NCBI RefSeq assembly: GCF_040829825.1
Contig: NZ_JBFOLH010000001.1
From: Leadbetterella sp040829825
Lineage (GTDB): Bacteria > Bacteroidota > Bacteroidia > Cytophagales > Spirosomataceae
Length of the DNA: 64,000 bases
Reading direction: 5' to 3' (one strand)
The notes beneath the pieces are model-generated. The model searched no databases and had not been told where the DNA came from. It saw only the letters and a list, made by a program, of their open reading frames with translations. Position 1 is the first letter of the stretch. Each line of letters begins with the position of its first letter. Positions 8,301 to 17,476 of this stretch are shown here, one piece after another. A program made the position numbers and the translations under genes.

Positions 8301-10091
8301 ATCAAAAGCTATAAAAACGTATACGTTTCCAGTTACCTGCATATTTGTGCCAATACTTTTTCCAGTATAGGTGATTCATTGTTTAGTCTAACCGTCAAGG
8401 AGTTTAGTACTCCGGACTATCTATTGGCTTATGCGAAACATTATGAGTTCAAAGTACAGGTACACAACAAAGTAAAAAGAGCTTTATCAGAATACAAAAA
8501 AGATGGAAGTAGCACAAAGCTGAAAAAGTTTTTGAAAGATCTTCTAGAGGAATCAGGACCTCCTTACGAGAAGGGTATTCATTTCAGTATACTGATTATA
8601 AAAGAGCGCGTAAGGATAATACGTATTTTAAGATCGGGAGAGCCAGACAAGCTTGAAGAATTGCTGGAAAATTACGAACCGAGGCCTATGAAGTACTGGG
8701 ATGATATCACTTACGATTACTTCGGACTCATTGATAACCCTGATTCCAAAGTTCCTGGTTCCTTTAAAACTCCATTCTGCGAAACTCAATTTATCGTCTT
8801 TGTTTATTATTTATCGGCAAGGTTTTTTTCCAAGGGTGGGTTAAATCATAATTTTTCGCACCTTATCAAGAAAATATTCCAGATAGTCCGGAATAACTTA
8901 GACCGGAAGGATAAGCAACCGGTTATCTCTGAGGATATGGAAAAGGTGGTTTCTTTTTTTGAAAATACACTGTTGAAACTAGTGCTGGAGTCGGCCAGTC
9001 GAAGCAGTTATTCTACAGACCGGCCCCAAATGCAAAAATACAAGTATTTTGAAGGACTGAACCAGATAGGAAACTATCAGGGTAATTTTGTGCATCACCC
9101 GAAAGCTTTCCGGCGTTACAATTACTTTAATTTGTCTAACGGGCCTGAAGTCAAAGAAGCTATTCTTTATTTTGCCCTTTTAAAGCTAAAGACGACGCAA
9201 TATCCTGAACTGAATTTGAGTCCACACTTGTCTGCTAAAGAGCTCTCAAATCCCTTGAAAGTTTTTAGAAGAGCTAAGAGGGATCATGATATTCTATACC
9301 GTTACCTCAATCATGAAATGCCGGAGCTGAAGCTTATTAATCCCTATAACGTGCCTAGTAGTCAATATTCCAGGTTATTGGAAGTGGACTTACATACCCG
9401 GATAAATTATATCATTATGAAGAAAATAGCTAATCAATATAAGGATATCCATTCCTGGGAGAGCGATCTGTATTTTCAGCTTAAGCGTACTCCTGAGCAG
9501 GCTAATATTTCGACTCGTGTACGAGAAAGCAGGATTCACAGAGGTATTTATAACTTTTTATGCGAATTGGTCTCTTCTTCCATTTATTTGTTTGTGCAGC
9601 AAATAAAAGTGTACAGTATTTTCCAGGTAAATCCTTTATTAAATAATACACACCTGGCCAAATACCATATGCGCCTGGGCCGATGGCTAAAATATTACCT
9701 GATCCTGAACTGTATGAACAAGGTATTTTATCCGGAAAAAAAAGAATCATTGATTGATTCTAAAATTGATGCTCTGTTTGGCAATACATTTTCAAAAATC
9801 TCCCTGGACACCACTTCCCAGTTTCAAATCGCGTTACAGCTTTTACACAAAACCAAGCAATACCACAGTAATGGGGTGGCCTTCAAGCGCGATATGGAGA
9901 ATAAGGTTTACCTGGAAGGCGATTATAGCGATATCACCTATAATTTTGGCCTGGCAGTAGAAAGACATAAAGTCAATGCCGGGAAAATAAGAAAGGAAAT
10001 CCGGGAACTGGAGAAAGAGCTGGCAGACTCTCCCCTATTAACGTATGAAAGTTTTACCAATTCAGAGATGTATCCGGAATATGACAAATAA
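5343..10091 (+). CDS. Giant KAP/STAND-like NTPase with two inserted membrane helices and TPR region
   Basis: This is a 1582-residue protein. A Walker A motif, GYRGMGKTS, is at about 64-73, and a Walker B, LIFVFDELDKVD, at about 303-314. Two strong hydrophobic segments lie between them (about 147-170 and 182-212). Membrane helices inserted inside the P-loop domain are the defining feature of KAP NTPases. A segment near 690-785 reads like two tetratricopeptide repeats (GDAYYFDKEYDLAILSY, LMYELMKKFDMALGYFYDAL). The remaining 800 residues are helical and unrecognised, and no toxin domain is evident. The gene stands alone, is AT-richer than its flanks and lies between sufE and the sufT-like gene. 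Inference: an anti-phage or stress-sensing NTPase held at the inner membrane; a STAND protein of another class is also possible. Confidence 0.8.
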   Translation: MIIKDNYSHHAFNKNIAIEIQNYQYHHHPLDGSNHDRYIGRERIEMQFLQYLESDSPHGSYLVTGYRGMGKTSFVNKVINEHTENRKNKTHEGKRKVKKINLSFSQKNLNKEDILKQILDSLIFYLESCDDTIKMKKEISYSRLFRLFIWALSGILLVVLSPVLLEIGRKWPDAYTFSWNTFISSALFSTLAWVSLAASLLTLFLTFLFRLLRLGKKLYLEKKAKAPSLPNEPLAEDIYLRLQGLKMRSNAVLTEEDNLNSSTFFPNFPLSIFSRKSRNYPMMRGKDIESDLIKIIDDFEKTELIFVFDELDKVDVSIDWNESNPEISSSQSYNRSREQKETIVSILASLKFFMSQARAKFVFIAGREMFDAALADIADRQNYLGSIFHHVIYVDSFLKDTPLAHNTGLTQRVEDYLERVLFNDYPADILSRYSVPTDDGVFLRRYFFFLKENYLEEKLLDMEEILKVIFSLQMFIIYVTYRSNGSPKKMTKIIEEHIVKRDDAERYNFKTLVVSCIEPYKKKNDSAYQCLELTYDEQYRNAYISYLFRPFLMNYSTYAKRLSDKILVAIPFMIDHILKFHAFAFSRQNLELLPEVISPNRTHLVRNLIFDLISYFSENHIKNIEMGLFEYRFNRKTSDELKFISKTFEEDSAAFNFSLDEMQSVKTYLQGRIENLRAIHSGSIREAGKERTIYSLSFLESLMGDAYYFDKEYDLAILSYLDSIQNLRYEENAVGTFENRISVLRLLLKIGLMYELMKKFDMALGYFYDALSYYKDNFSRNEKKYQPIQESINAVPMQLFFKALLSVKSLTEKKINNGLTLGNLEEFSNLVNTTIKPGSNAYLYSQNDDKNPRINLELAHYYTELGTILFHKNIIPIKSRNQIAASSNEPDTIRSGDLVSRIIFSNLPPDAMLGFKIYYESKDYRPTLASLGEYKRALLSMLSSSEEEKIRKKDPHFSPKSGRPFRKADELECARLSTLLYFAARKIKSYKNVYVSSYLHICANTFSSIGDSLFSLTVKEFSTPDYLLAYAKHYEFKVQVHNKVKRALSEYKKDGSSTKLKKFLKDLLEESGPPYEKGIHFSILIIKERVRIIRILRSGEPDKLEELLENYEPRPMKYWDDITYDYFGLIDNPDSKVPGSFKTPFCETQFIVFVYYLSARFFSKGGLNHNFSHLIKKIFQIVRNNLDRKDKQPVISEDMEKVVSFFENTLLKLVLESASRSSYSTDRPQMQKYKYFEGLNQIGNYQGNFVHHPKAFRRYNYFNLSNGPEVKEAILYFALLKLKTTQYPELNLSPHLSAKELSNPLKVFRRAKRDHDILYRYLNHEMPELKLINPYNVPSSQYSRLLEVDLHTRINYIIMKKIANQYKDIHSWESDLYFQLKRTPEQANISTRVRESRIHRGIYNFLCELVSSSIYLFVQQIKVYSIFQVNPLLNNTHLAKYHMRLGRWLKYYLILNCMNKVFYPEKKESLIDSKIDALFGNTFSKISLDTTSQFQIALQLLHKTKQYHSNGVAFKRDMENKVYLEGDYSDITYNFGLAVERHKVNAGKIRKEIRELEKELADSPLLTYESFTNSEMYPEYDK

Positions 10092-10187
10092 TACATTAAG
10101 ATGTTAATCGGGAAAACAGGTTCAACAGTAGAAGACGAGCCGGGCTACGCATGTTTGGTTCCCGCAGCTACGCTTGCAAACGGCACC

Positions 10188-10240
10188 CCACCCGGAACTA
10201 ACAACCCGGAACTCGTCACTGACTTACCCGGCACTAATAA
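10188..10240. repeat. TTCCGAGT repeat locus C
   Basis: Several degenerate inverted units (ACCCGGAACTAA, CCCGGAACTCG, CCCGGCACTAA) lie between the giant NTPase and sufE. They run into the last codons of sufE: the end VISAG and the TAA stop are encoded by a unit. Confidence 0.7.
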
Positions 10241-10649
10241 CTTTAAACGCCAGCGCATACGCCTTCATCTGTTTCACCATAGACGCCAGGCCGTTAGAGC
10301 GTGTCTGGGCCAGGTGCGATGAGAGGCCGGTTTTCTCGATAAAGTAGAGGTCGGCGTCCAGGATCTCGTTTGGGGTGTGGTCTGAGAGCACCTGCAGCAG
10401 CATGCTTACCAGTCCTTTGACAATGATGGCCTGGCTGTCGGCTTCAAAGATCACTTTGCCGTTTTCCATGCGGGCGTGCAACCACACCACCGACTGGCAG
10501 CCTTTGATGATGTTGTCTTCCGTTTTGTGCTTGTCATCCAGCCCGGGCAGCTTTTTGCCCAGGTCAATGATATATTCGTATTTTTCCTCCCAATCGTCAA
10601 ATAAGGCGAAGGTTTCGATGAGGTCGTCCTGTATTTCGTTAATGCTCAT
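10224..10649 (-). CDS. sufE: Cysteine desulfuration protein SufE
   Basis: The 141-residue product is full length for SufE. It takes persulfide sulfur from SufS onto Cys51, which is present in the motif IIKGCQS at exactly residue 51, and passes it to the SufBCD scaffold. 'GLDDKHKTEDN' precedes the cysteine loop as in the family, and 'SRSNG' near the end is the conserved C-terminal motif (here TRSNGL). The gene is isolated from sufS (about 34 kb away on the same strand) and has its own candidate promoter at 10712-10719. Its final codons lie in repeat locus C. Confidence 0.93.
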   Translation of the reverse strand: MSINEIQDDLIETFALFDDWEEKYEYIIDLGKKLPGLDDKHKTEDNIIKGCQSVVWLHARMENGKVIFEADSQAIIVKGLVSMLLQVLSDHTPNEILDADLYFIEKTGLSSHLAQTRSNGLASMVKQMKAYALAFKVISAG

Positions 10650-10711
10650 TTTTTATGCCGGAACATCGTTTCGGGCAGGGTCTGCCGGCGCCCGACCTTG
10701 TCGTTATCCTG

Positions 10712-10719
10712 CAAAAATA
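10712..10719 (-). promoter_or_regulatory. Candidate -7 box for sufE
   Basis: TATTTTTG on the minus strand, 63 bp before the sufE ATG, matches TAnnTTTG. It suggests sufE is transcribed on its own since its separation from sufS. Confidence 0.45.
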
Positions 10720-10737
10720 AGTGATCCGGCCCTATTC

Positions 10738-11415
10738 TCATACAGAAGATTGCATAACCAGCGTTTTTTCAACTGTTTTATCTTTTGAAATGACGATTTC
10801 GGTACCGGCCGTGTATTTTACGTTGTTGATGGTAATTCTGGCCAATACGTAATATTTTCCTTCTGCCATATTAAACTGGCCGGCTTTGCCCCGGGAGTTT
10901 GTCTTCAGCGTATAATTACTGCCTTCGCATACGCCGGCAAGGTACGGCAGCCCGCTGGAGGCTATACAGACATCCACGTTGCCTAAAGGCCGCCCTGAAG
11001 TATCGGTCACTTCCAGGATAACGCCGGGTTGTTGTTTGGATACCGTTGCTTCAAAAAGAAGCGAATCTTTAGGAAGCGTAGTGGTAAGGTATTCGGCTTT
11101 GAAGATTTTTCCATCCAGGGCCTCACTGTAGATTATTTTGAACGATTTCCCCTGCCGCAAGTTATCGAAGCGAAAATATCCTTCTTCATTGGTCATTGTA
11201 TTGAGAATAAAATCTCCGTCTCCTTTATCGGCTGCATTAAAAACATAGATGGTTTTTTTGCCCAGGGGCTTATGGATATCGCCTGAGATTTCATCGGTCA
11301 GCATCAGCCGCCCATGCAGGTAAGAGCTTTCGTAGAACGGGTCGTTTGCCGTAAGATCCTTATAATTTTCACACGACCATAGCGCCAGGAGTAAAAACAG
11401 GTTAACAGGTTTCAT
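10738..11415 (-). CDS. Lipoprotein with carboxypeptidase-regulatory-like beta domains
   Basis: The 225-residue product has a short signal peptide with lipobox ALWSC (Cys14). Two beta-sandwich-like segments follow: 'TNEEGYFRFDNLRQGKSFKI' (about 72-91) is typical of CarboxypepD_reg/transthyretin-like folds, and 'VTDTSGRPLGNVDVCIASS' (about 134-152) starts a second. Such domains are usually adhesive or structural and sit on the outer membrane. The gene begins 11 bp after the stop of the 797-residue gene upstream, so the two are almost certainly co-transcribed and may work together. Confidence 0.75.
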   Translation of the reverse strand: MKPVNLFLLLALWSCENYKDLTANDPFYESSYLHGRLMLTDEISGDIHKPLGKKTIYVFNAADKGDGDFILNTMTNEEGYFRFDNLRQGKSFKIIYSEALDGKIFKAEYLTTTLPKDSLLFEATVSKQQPGVILEVTDTSGRPLGNVDVCIASSGLPYLAGVCEGSNYTLKTNSRGKAGQFNMAEGKYYVLARITINNVKYTAGTEIVISKDKTVEKTLVMQSSV

Positions 11416-11426
11416 AATGGTTTATT

Positions 11427-13820
11427 TTATTTAAAAAGCCCGATGGCTTTGCCCAGGGTTACCGGTTCTACATTTACAGAAAGAAAGGGACCGGCAAACT
11501 CTATTCCGTATGCCATTTCAGCCACCTTGTTATTGACTATCCGGAAGCTCTGGTTCCGGTAATAGTGAAGTGCCGCGATCAGCCTTATGCCCGGCCAGAC
11601 ATCGTAAGAGAGGCCTGCGTAATAGTTATCCAGGGCATTTTGTATGCTCAGCCCGGCATATAATGAAAATCTTTCTTCGGGTTTTCCTAAGAAACGGTCG
11701 TTCAGCTTATTCAGGCGGCCTAAAAAGTACCAATGCAGGCCGGCCACAAATTGAACCTGGTTCCCGTTTTCGGTGACCGGCAGGGCGGTACCGTCTGAAC
11801 GGCTGATTGTATACGGACAAAAATTCATTCCCAGGCCTACACTGAAATCCATTTTAAGCGTTTTGATCACTTTGAGCTCTTTCCGGGTCACCTCTTTCGG
11901 TGCTGCTTTTCCTCTTTGTTCCAGCAGGGCATATTTGAAAAGACCCGGCGCCTCCGGAAGTTCCGGATCAAACAATTGGGTATAATGCTGGCAGGCGGTA
12001 TCGGTGGTGGCCGCCAGGTTTCCCTGGGGAAGCGACCGGTTGTATATTCTCACAAAAGGGGTGATACGGTCTATCCGGGCTTTGGTTTGCGCGAGGAGCG
12101 TGTCGACATCGATGAAGTTGGGCACCAGTTCCTGCTTCAGATAATTTACAAACCCTTCCCGGAGCTTGTCCGCCGTTCTTACAAGACTCGCGTCAGTGGT
12201 ATAATCTAAAAAATAACCCCTGTTTCTCTTTATGAACACCTCTATGGCTTTGTCCAGGAATACGATGGCCGTGTCCCTGGTGCTATCCCGAAGCGCCCCC
12301 CACAAAATTCTTCTCTTGTCTTCCTCCAGGTCACTGCCCGTGAGGGGGATCACCTGATCGCCTATTGTAACCCTGTAATTGCAGTAGGGTAATGAATAAG
12401 GGGTGAATTGGTCGTAGGTTTTGTAATTGCCTAAAAGTGGCTGTTTATTTTCAGGAGCCTTGTAAAGGGGACTCACCCCATTTTGGGTTCCCTTCACTTC
12501 CCTGGTTTGTATACGGTCCAGGGTGGTAGCGTTCAGCATAGCGGTGACCCGGGCAAAAGCCGACTTCTGGGCAAAGCCCAGGTTGGTCACTACTGACAGC
12601 GGTTCGGTAACCGAATTCAGTCGGCTTATGGCGCTGCTTTCATAGACCAGCTTGCCTTCTTTGTATTGTGCCGTCACTGTCGTATTGGCAGGGATGTTGT
12701 ATACGGCGATCTTCAGAGGCTGACCGTTGACCAGGTACACGTCATCCGCCGACTTGCTTTTGTAACTCTGCAGGGCATCGTACTCCATGAACAGGGGCGC
12801 CGGGCTTTTTTTCGTACCGGAAGTAACCGGTAACTGAATACGGTTATAGATATGCGCCGATTGCCGGAAACGATCCAGGACGGGCATTTTGTTCAGTGAG
12901 TCCTGCAAATACTGCTTTTCAGGTGTAAAAAAGCTGTTTTTCTCGCTGTACGGATACCGGCCGGGCTTTGAAGTAACCAGCAAAGGGTTAATATTGATCA
13001 CCCCGCCCGTGTACCAAAGCCATTGCCGGATAAACCGGCTGAAGCGTATTTTTTGCACGATACCGTTTTCGGGCAGGTGGTTTGCCGCCGCTTTTTGGCG
13101 TAAGCTGTCTATGACATCGCGATTGTACGAGAAAATATCATTTTTAATGGCCCGGGCCTCCCGGTAGATCTGCCGGAGGTTTTCATACCGTTGCTCAATG
13201 ACTCTCCATTCTTTCAGGTAGCTTATGTCGATCTCTTTTTTCCACAGGTAATTGTCGTTTTGCAGCGAAAAATTATACCTTTCAAGCAAAAAAGCATTAA
13301 GGAGGTCTTTTTTGATCACATCAAATTCGATATACCCGTTACCCGGCTTCTTTTTAATGGTCACCACCGGTTGCTGCAGTCGCTCTTCTATGGAACAGGG
13401 CGACGGCACGTAACGGAAGAGAGGGCATGCTTCGGCCCGGGCCTCCCCTGCCAGGTATTTGCGCAGCTCTTTTAATTCATGTGTAAAGTCTTTTAAGAAA
13501 CCCGGGGGCCAGATATACGAATAATCATTGGCCAGCCCGGTGGAGTCGTCCTCCAGGTTAAAAAGGGTTTCGTCTACCCTCTCCAGCAGGCGTTTTTTCA
13601 GCTGCTTTTTTTCCTGTTCGGTATACGTGGTGTCCCTGACCAGGTTCCCGCCGGCTGAATCGTACAGCTTTTTAGCTCCTGCAGGTTTAAAAGCCAGGTC
13701 ACTTGTAAGGTCCTGGGCTGTTCCGTTCCTGACGAGGGTGGACAGGAGGAAAATAATGACCCAACGGGTTTTTGAAATGCACCGGAAGAGAAATCCGGTG
13801 CGGGATACGGAAGGTTTCAT
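11427..13820 (-). CDS. Large secreted or outer-membrane protein of unknown function
   Basis: The 797-residue product has a long N-terminal signal peptide (hydrophobic core about 20-33, likely cut after 'NGTAQ'). I do not recognise a family. Residues about 60-260 are charged and helical. The final 130 residues contain alternating aromatic strands ('FSVGLGMNFCPY', 'VQFVAGLHWYFLG', 'FSLYAGLSIQNAL', 'YYAGLSYDVWPGIRL') and end in a hydrophobic strand near the terminus, suggesting a small outer-membrane beta-barrel or barrel-like end. It is co-oriented with the lipoprotein at 10738, 11 bp downstream. No mobile or capsule signature is present. Confidence 0.7.
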   Translation of the reverse strand: MKPSVSRTGFLFRCISKTRWVIIFLLSTLVRNGTAQDLTSDLAFKPAGAKKLYDSAGGNLVRDTTYTEQEKKQLKKRLLERVDETLFNLEDDSTGLANDYSYIWPPGFLKDFTHELKELRKYLAGEARAEACPLFRYVPSPCSIEERLQQPVVTIKKKPGNGYIEFDVIKKDLLNAFLLERYNFSLQNDNYLWKKEIDISYLKEWRVIEQRYENLRQIYREARAIKNDIFSYNRDVIDSLRQKAAANHLPENGIVQKIRFSRFIRQWLWYTGGVININPLLVTSKPGRYPYSEKNSFFTPEKQYLQDSLNKMPVLDRFRQSAHIYNRIQLPVTSGTKKSPAPLFMEYDALQSYKSKSADDVYLVNGQPLKIAVYNIPANTTVTAQYKEGKLVYESSAISRLNSVTEPLSVVTNLGFAQKSAFARVTAMLNATTLDRIQTREVKGTQNGVSPLYKAPENKQPLLGNYKTYDQFTPYSLPYCNYRVTIGDQVIPLTGSDLEEDKRRILWGALRDSTRDTAIVFLDKAIEVFIKRNRGYFLDYTTDASLVRTADKLREGFVNYLKQELVPNFIDVDTLLAQTKARIDRITPFVRIYNRSLPQGNLAATTDTACQHYTQLFDPELPEAPGLFKYALLEQRGKAAPKEVTRKELKVIKTLKMDFSVGLGMNFCPYTISRSDGTALPVTENGNQVQFVAGLHWYFLGRLNKLNDRFLGKPEERFSLYAGLSIQNALDNYYAGLSYDVWPGIRLIAALHYYRNQSFRIVNNKVAEMAYGIEFAGPFLSVNVEPVTLGKAIGLFK

Positions 13821-13986
13821 AAAGGGTTTATTTCAGGGGTTTGTTTTCTTCAGTAAAGTTAGAAGAAGTGTATGGGCTAAAAAATACCGCCTGGGCAGTA
13901 TTTTTCAGGGTTGGGTGGGGTAATTTACTTATTTGCAGAAGGAGGAACCCAGCGAGGGGTAAATTGGATATTTTTAATGTATGATT

Positions 13987-16900
13987 CTAAGATTTAGCAG
14001 ATATCTTCAAATCACGTATTAAAGCATCAATATTTTCATTGAATGCTTTTGAATCATTAGGGTCTTCCGATGTATGCGCATCAGGTCCAAATTTTGAAAC
14101 GAAGTAATTTTTTAACATTTCAAAATTCTCTCGTCTTTTAGGATCAGAGAGTTCGTAATCATAAGTTTCGAAAATATAATTATCTAACCTGATTGCAATT
14201 AATCTGGTGTCGTCATTTTGGAGACGGATTATTTCTCTGCAAGTACTTAATTCTGTATGACATCCATCACTTTTTAACGAATGACGGGAAGCAATAAAAA
14301 GTAACTTATCTGCACTGGTTACGCTCTCCTTCATATATCTGTTAAGATGTTTGTGCGGGTTATCTTTCTCAAACAAAGTAACGTTAATACCATTTACTTT
14401 TAACTTCTTATAAATATAATTGGCTATAGATGAATCCTTGTAGCTGTAGGAAATAAACATACTATGGTAACCCGGGTCGTTATCTATTTCCAAAATCTTG
14501 TGAAGTGAAAACAACAGCTCAAGTTCATTCTCTTTGGTATATTTACGTGATGCGGCAAATTGATAGAAATCAGAATTGCCAGGGAAAATCTTTTTATCTT
14601 TATTTATTTGTATATTTGATCCATTCAGAGTGATATCATATTTAGTAAATAAATGTTTCACCCTGTTCAATGTTTGCTCTGAATATAATTTCAAATCCGT
14701 ACGAATCTGATCTTTTGTTTTTCCTGAAAAAGCCGTGAATAAAGTGTCTTCATTCTTTTCAGGAAATGAATGAAATAATCTCCATATTTGAATCTCAGAG
14801 AAAATATTAACCAGGCTATTTAAATCTTCCTCGGAACTATGTAGTTCAGAATGTTTTATAGCTTTATAGAACTGGTAGATTCCTTCCACTATTAAGTTCT
14901 TACAACGAACATTGTGATAAAAAGAAGTATCTTCATTATAAATCTGTATAACAGAGTTGCTTCGAAGCCTGTTGCCCGCTAATCTATTGAAAATAATTTT
15001 GCAATAGCTTTCTGAAACTACCGTTGCTGTAGAAATTTTACTTGTACTATCTGAAGTTATATTTTCGCTGTATTGATATCTGTCAATTATGACTGGAGTT
15101 ATGGTTACCCTTGAGGAGCTTGCTTCCCAAAGGCCTGTAAATTTGTTAAATTCTTCTTCTACAAATTCTCTTATACAATGACTGATATGTTTGGGTTTAT
15201 GGCCAGCAGATTGTACCAGTTCCCCGAAAAGATTACTAAAAGGAGTATAAAGGCAAACACTTATAGTTGTTGCGGTTTTGTAGAATTTTAAGATCTCTTC
15301 AAATTGATCAGAATAGACAATCACGGGATAGCTTTTATTTCTCCATTCATCCAGAATCTTCGTCTTTTCTACGCTTGTAAGATTATCATGGAAAACTTTG
15401 TAAGAATATTTATTGCCATTTAAATCAAGCAGGAAAGTGTCTGATGTTTCAAACCCGGACCATTTCGGATCAGGGTATACCACCACAGCCAGGCATTTAT
15501 AATTGTTCAGTTCCGGCAAAATAATTGTCAGGGAGTCTCTATCTAAACCGAAATGCAAATGATGTTCGTAAGCCTGGTTGCTTTGCTGAATAAATTCATT
15601 GTCATAGCCTATTATATTGAACCTGTTATAGTAGCCCACATCATGAATTTGTTTCATTTTCTTATTCACACTGGGATGCAGTATGAAATAATCAACAATG
15701 GGAGCTCTGTTTTCCAATAATGTATATTCTCCTACCGGTAAGAACATTTGTTTCTGTGTTCCTCCTTCAGAATCCATTACAGTTTGTACGACCCCTACAA
15801 TTCCAATTCTATAGAGATAGGAAAAAACACTTTGGAAGTTTAGCTCGTTAAATATCTCAGAATCAATCCTTTCAGAATCAGACCGTTTGACAACATTGTA
15901 TTCTACTTTTTCACAAAATGACTCAAATACCTTATCTTCGAATATAGGAATTATCTCCCTCTTTAACTGATCAAATAGTTCATAACTGACTTCGTTTACA
16001 ACAGAGCCTACCCGATTTGTATTGCTTCGATCTTGGGGTCTTAATTTCTCAACGATCCTTTTTCCCATCAAAACAATTTCTCTGGGCCTTCCGTATGTGT
16101 GCCTGTAAATAAAATCAAAGAAAGACTCCTCTATTTTATTTCCATTCTTGTCTTCCACAAATTTATGGGGAATTTTATCATACCCGGTAAGCCGGTAAAT
16201 CATATTTTTGTGAGATGCAGAAACCAGATCGTCAGGAGAAGTCAATAGAATATTTTGTTCAAAAATACTTTTAATTTCTTGTTTTGTATATTTAAGATTT
16301 ACTGTCAGGTCATCTAATTGTAACCTAAGCGGATCCTGATTATTGTTATACGCCTCACTTCTTATAGTCAGAAAAATCTTTATGTGCCTGTTGATTGCAC
16401 AAATATCTCTTGCAATAAAGAGAATAGATAATTGAGCATTTATCCAGATATTGGGAGAAAGTTGAGCATTATTCTGGGCTGTATAGCCTACATAATTATC
16501 GAATGCTTCGTCTATATTATCTATAAATACGGCTGCCTGGTTTGTGGAAGACTCTTCTCTGAGTTTTTTGACGGCAGGTTGTAAATCGGAAGCAACATAC
16601 TTATGCATTGCGACTATCTTACCCCTCTGCTGAAGTAATGTACTTAATATTCCTGCCAGGCTTCCGGCATTTCCAATAGTAGCTTTTATTTCTTTAGGAA
16701 TAGTATTTTCATTAAACGACTTAAGAATCAGTGTATATAATGCAATTTCCCAGGTTTTTTTCCAAATACCAATATCATTAAACTTATCAAAGTCAGTTTT
16801 GGAAAATGAAAAATCATTATTCGTGAACCTTTCGCATAAAGTATTGGCAGGTATAAATTTAAAACCCGTATTGCTGTCCCTTATTAATTGACTTTTAACT

Positions 16901-17070
16901 TTTAAAAGATATGTTTTCCCAAGACCTTTAGGGGCTACTATGAACATTTTCTTTGTTTCCGGACTCAGGAAATCCTGAATTTCTCTCGTTATAACCATGT
17001 AGTTGTTTATGTGGCCCGTATTTATATCATTTAGATCAATGTTGTTTGCATCTATATTCCAAGCTTTCAT
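13987..17070 (-). CDS. P-loop ATPase with C-terminal TIR domain
   Basis: This is a 1027-residue protein. Walker A is APKGLGKT at 46-53 and Walker B is AAVFIDNIDEAF at 179-190; a sensor-like stretch 'IKIFLTIRSEA' and a helical lid with 'TYGRPREIVLMGKRIVEKL' follow, as in AAA/STAND-type ATPases (compare the P-loop ATPases called Sll1717 family). From about 868 to 990 comes a TIR domain: MFISYSYKDSSIANYIYKKL, a long middle, then 'SDGCHTELS' where Glu940 fits the catalytic glutamate of NAD-cleaving TIRs. The middle (about 480-860) is unassigned. The gene is single, AT-rich and next to the capsule locus. Inference: an abortive-infection sensor whose ATPase triggers NAD depletion. Whether it cleaves NAD cannot be read from sequence. 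Confidence 0.82.
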   Translation of the reverse strand: MKAWNIDANNIDLNDINTGHINNYMVITREIQDFLSPETKKMFIVAPKGLGKTYLLKVKSQLIRDSNTGFKFIPANTLCERFTNNDFSFSKTDFDKFNDIGIWKKTWEIALYTLILKSFNENTIPKEIKATIGNAGSLAGILSTLLQQRGKIVAMHKYVASDLQPAVKKLREESSTNQAAVFIDNIDEAFDNYVGYTAQNNAQLSPNIWINAQLSILFIARDICAINRHIKIFLTIRSEAYNNNQDPLRLQLDDLTVNLKYTKQEIKSIFEQNILLTSPDDLVSASHKNMIYRLTGYDKIPHKFVEDKNGNKIEESFFDFIYRHTYGRPREIVLMGKRIVEKLRPQDRSNTNRVGSVVNEVSYELFDQLKREIIPIFEDKVFESFCEKVEYNVVKRSDSERIDSEIFNELNFQSVFSYLYRIGIVGVVQTVMDSEGGTQKQMFLPVGEYTLLENRAPIVDYFILHPSVNKKMKQIHDVGYYNRFNIIGYDNEFIQQSNQAYEHHLHFGLDRDSLTIILPELNNYKCLAVVVYPDPKWSGFETSDTFLLDLNGNKYSYKVFHDNLTSVEKTKILDEWRNKSYPVIVYSDQFEEILKFYKTATTISVCLYTPFSNLFGELVQSAGHKPKHISHCIREFVEEEFNKFTGLWEASSSRVTITPVIIDRYQYSENITSDSTSKISTATVVSESYCKIIFNRLAGNRLRSNSVIQIYNEDTSFYHNVRCKNLIVEGIYQFYKAIKHSELHSSEEDLNSLVNIFSEIQIWRLFHSFPEKNEDTLFTAFSGKTKDQIRTDLKLYSEQTLNRVKHLFTKYDITLNGSNIQINKDKKIFPGNSDFYQFAASRKYTKENELELLFSLHKILEIDNDPGYHSMFISYSYKDSSIANYIYKKLKVNGINVTLFEKDNPHKHLNRYMKESVTSADKLLFIASRHSLKSDGCHTELSTCREIIRLQNDDTRLIAIRLDNYIFETYDYELSDPKRRENFEMLKNYFVSKFGPDAHTSEDPNDSKAFNENIDALIRDLKISAKS

Positions 17071-17476
17071 TTTTTTGTGTTTTTAATAGGGTGACAAAGG
17101 AAACTAACTGAGAGCTTCCGATGATAATATTAATAATATTAGGATTATCCTGATTATGAAGGCAATAGAATTACTTGGGGTAGAGGTAGATCAGCATAGT
17201 ATAATGGTTTATTTGAGTGCAATGTATAAATATATTATGAAAAAATATTCATTTTCTATTATTTTTTTACATTGACTCGTGGGCTAAATGTGTGAGACAG
17301 GAAGAAACGGACGTCGGGTTAAATACACAACGTATAGAGGGGCAAACAGTTTGAAAGATTTAGAAAGCAGGTGGTAGTGTGTAGAGGAGCCCTCTTACAC
17401 CATCTTTGCCCAGTTCATCGGGGTATTCATTGAAGAGAAGCCTATGACAGGAGAGCTGTGACCCTTACTGCATGTC
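17071..17476. other. Intergenic stretch without a supported gene
   Basis: The first 200 bp are AT-rich and probably hold the promoter of the ATPase-TIR gene (a minus-strand TTCCTTTG at about 17093-17100 is one base off the -7 consensus). The rest has balanced composition and no open frame, RNA or repeat that I recognise. Confidence 0.5.

Noticed and set aside
10101..10322. 73-codon frame between the giant NTPase and sufE
   Set aside because: It runs through repeat locus C and overlaps sufE antisense; its composition and sequence do not look coding.
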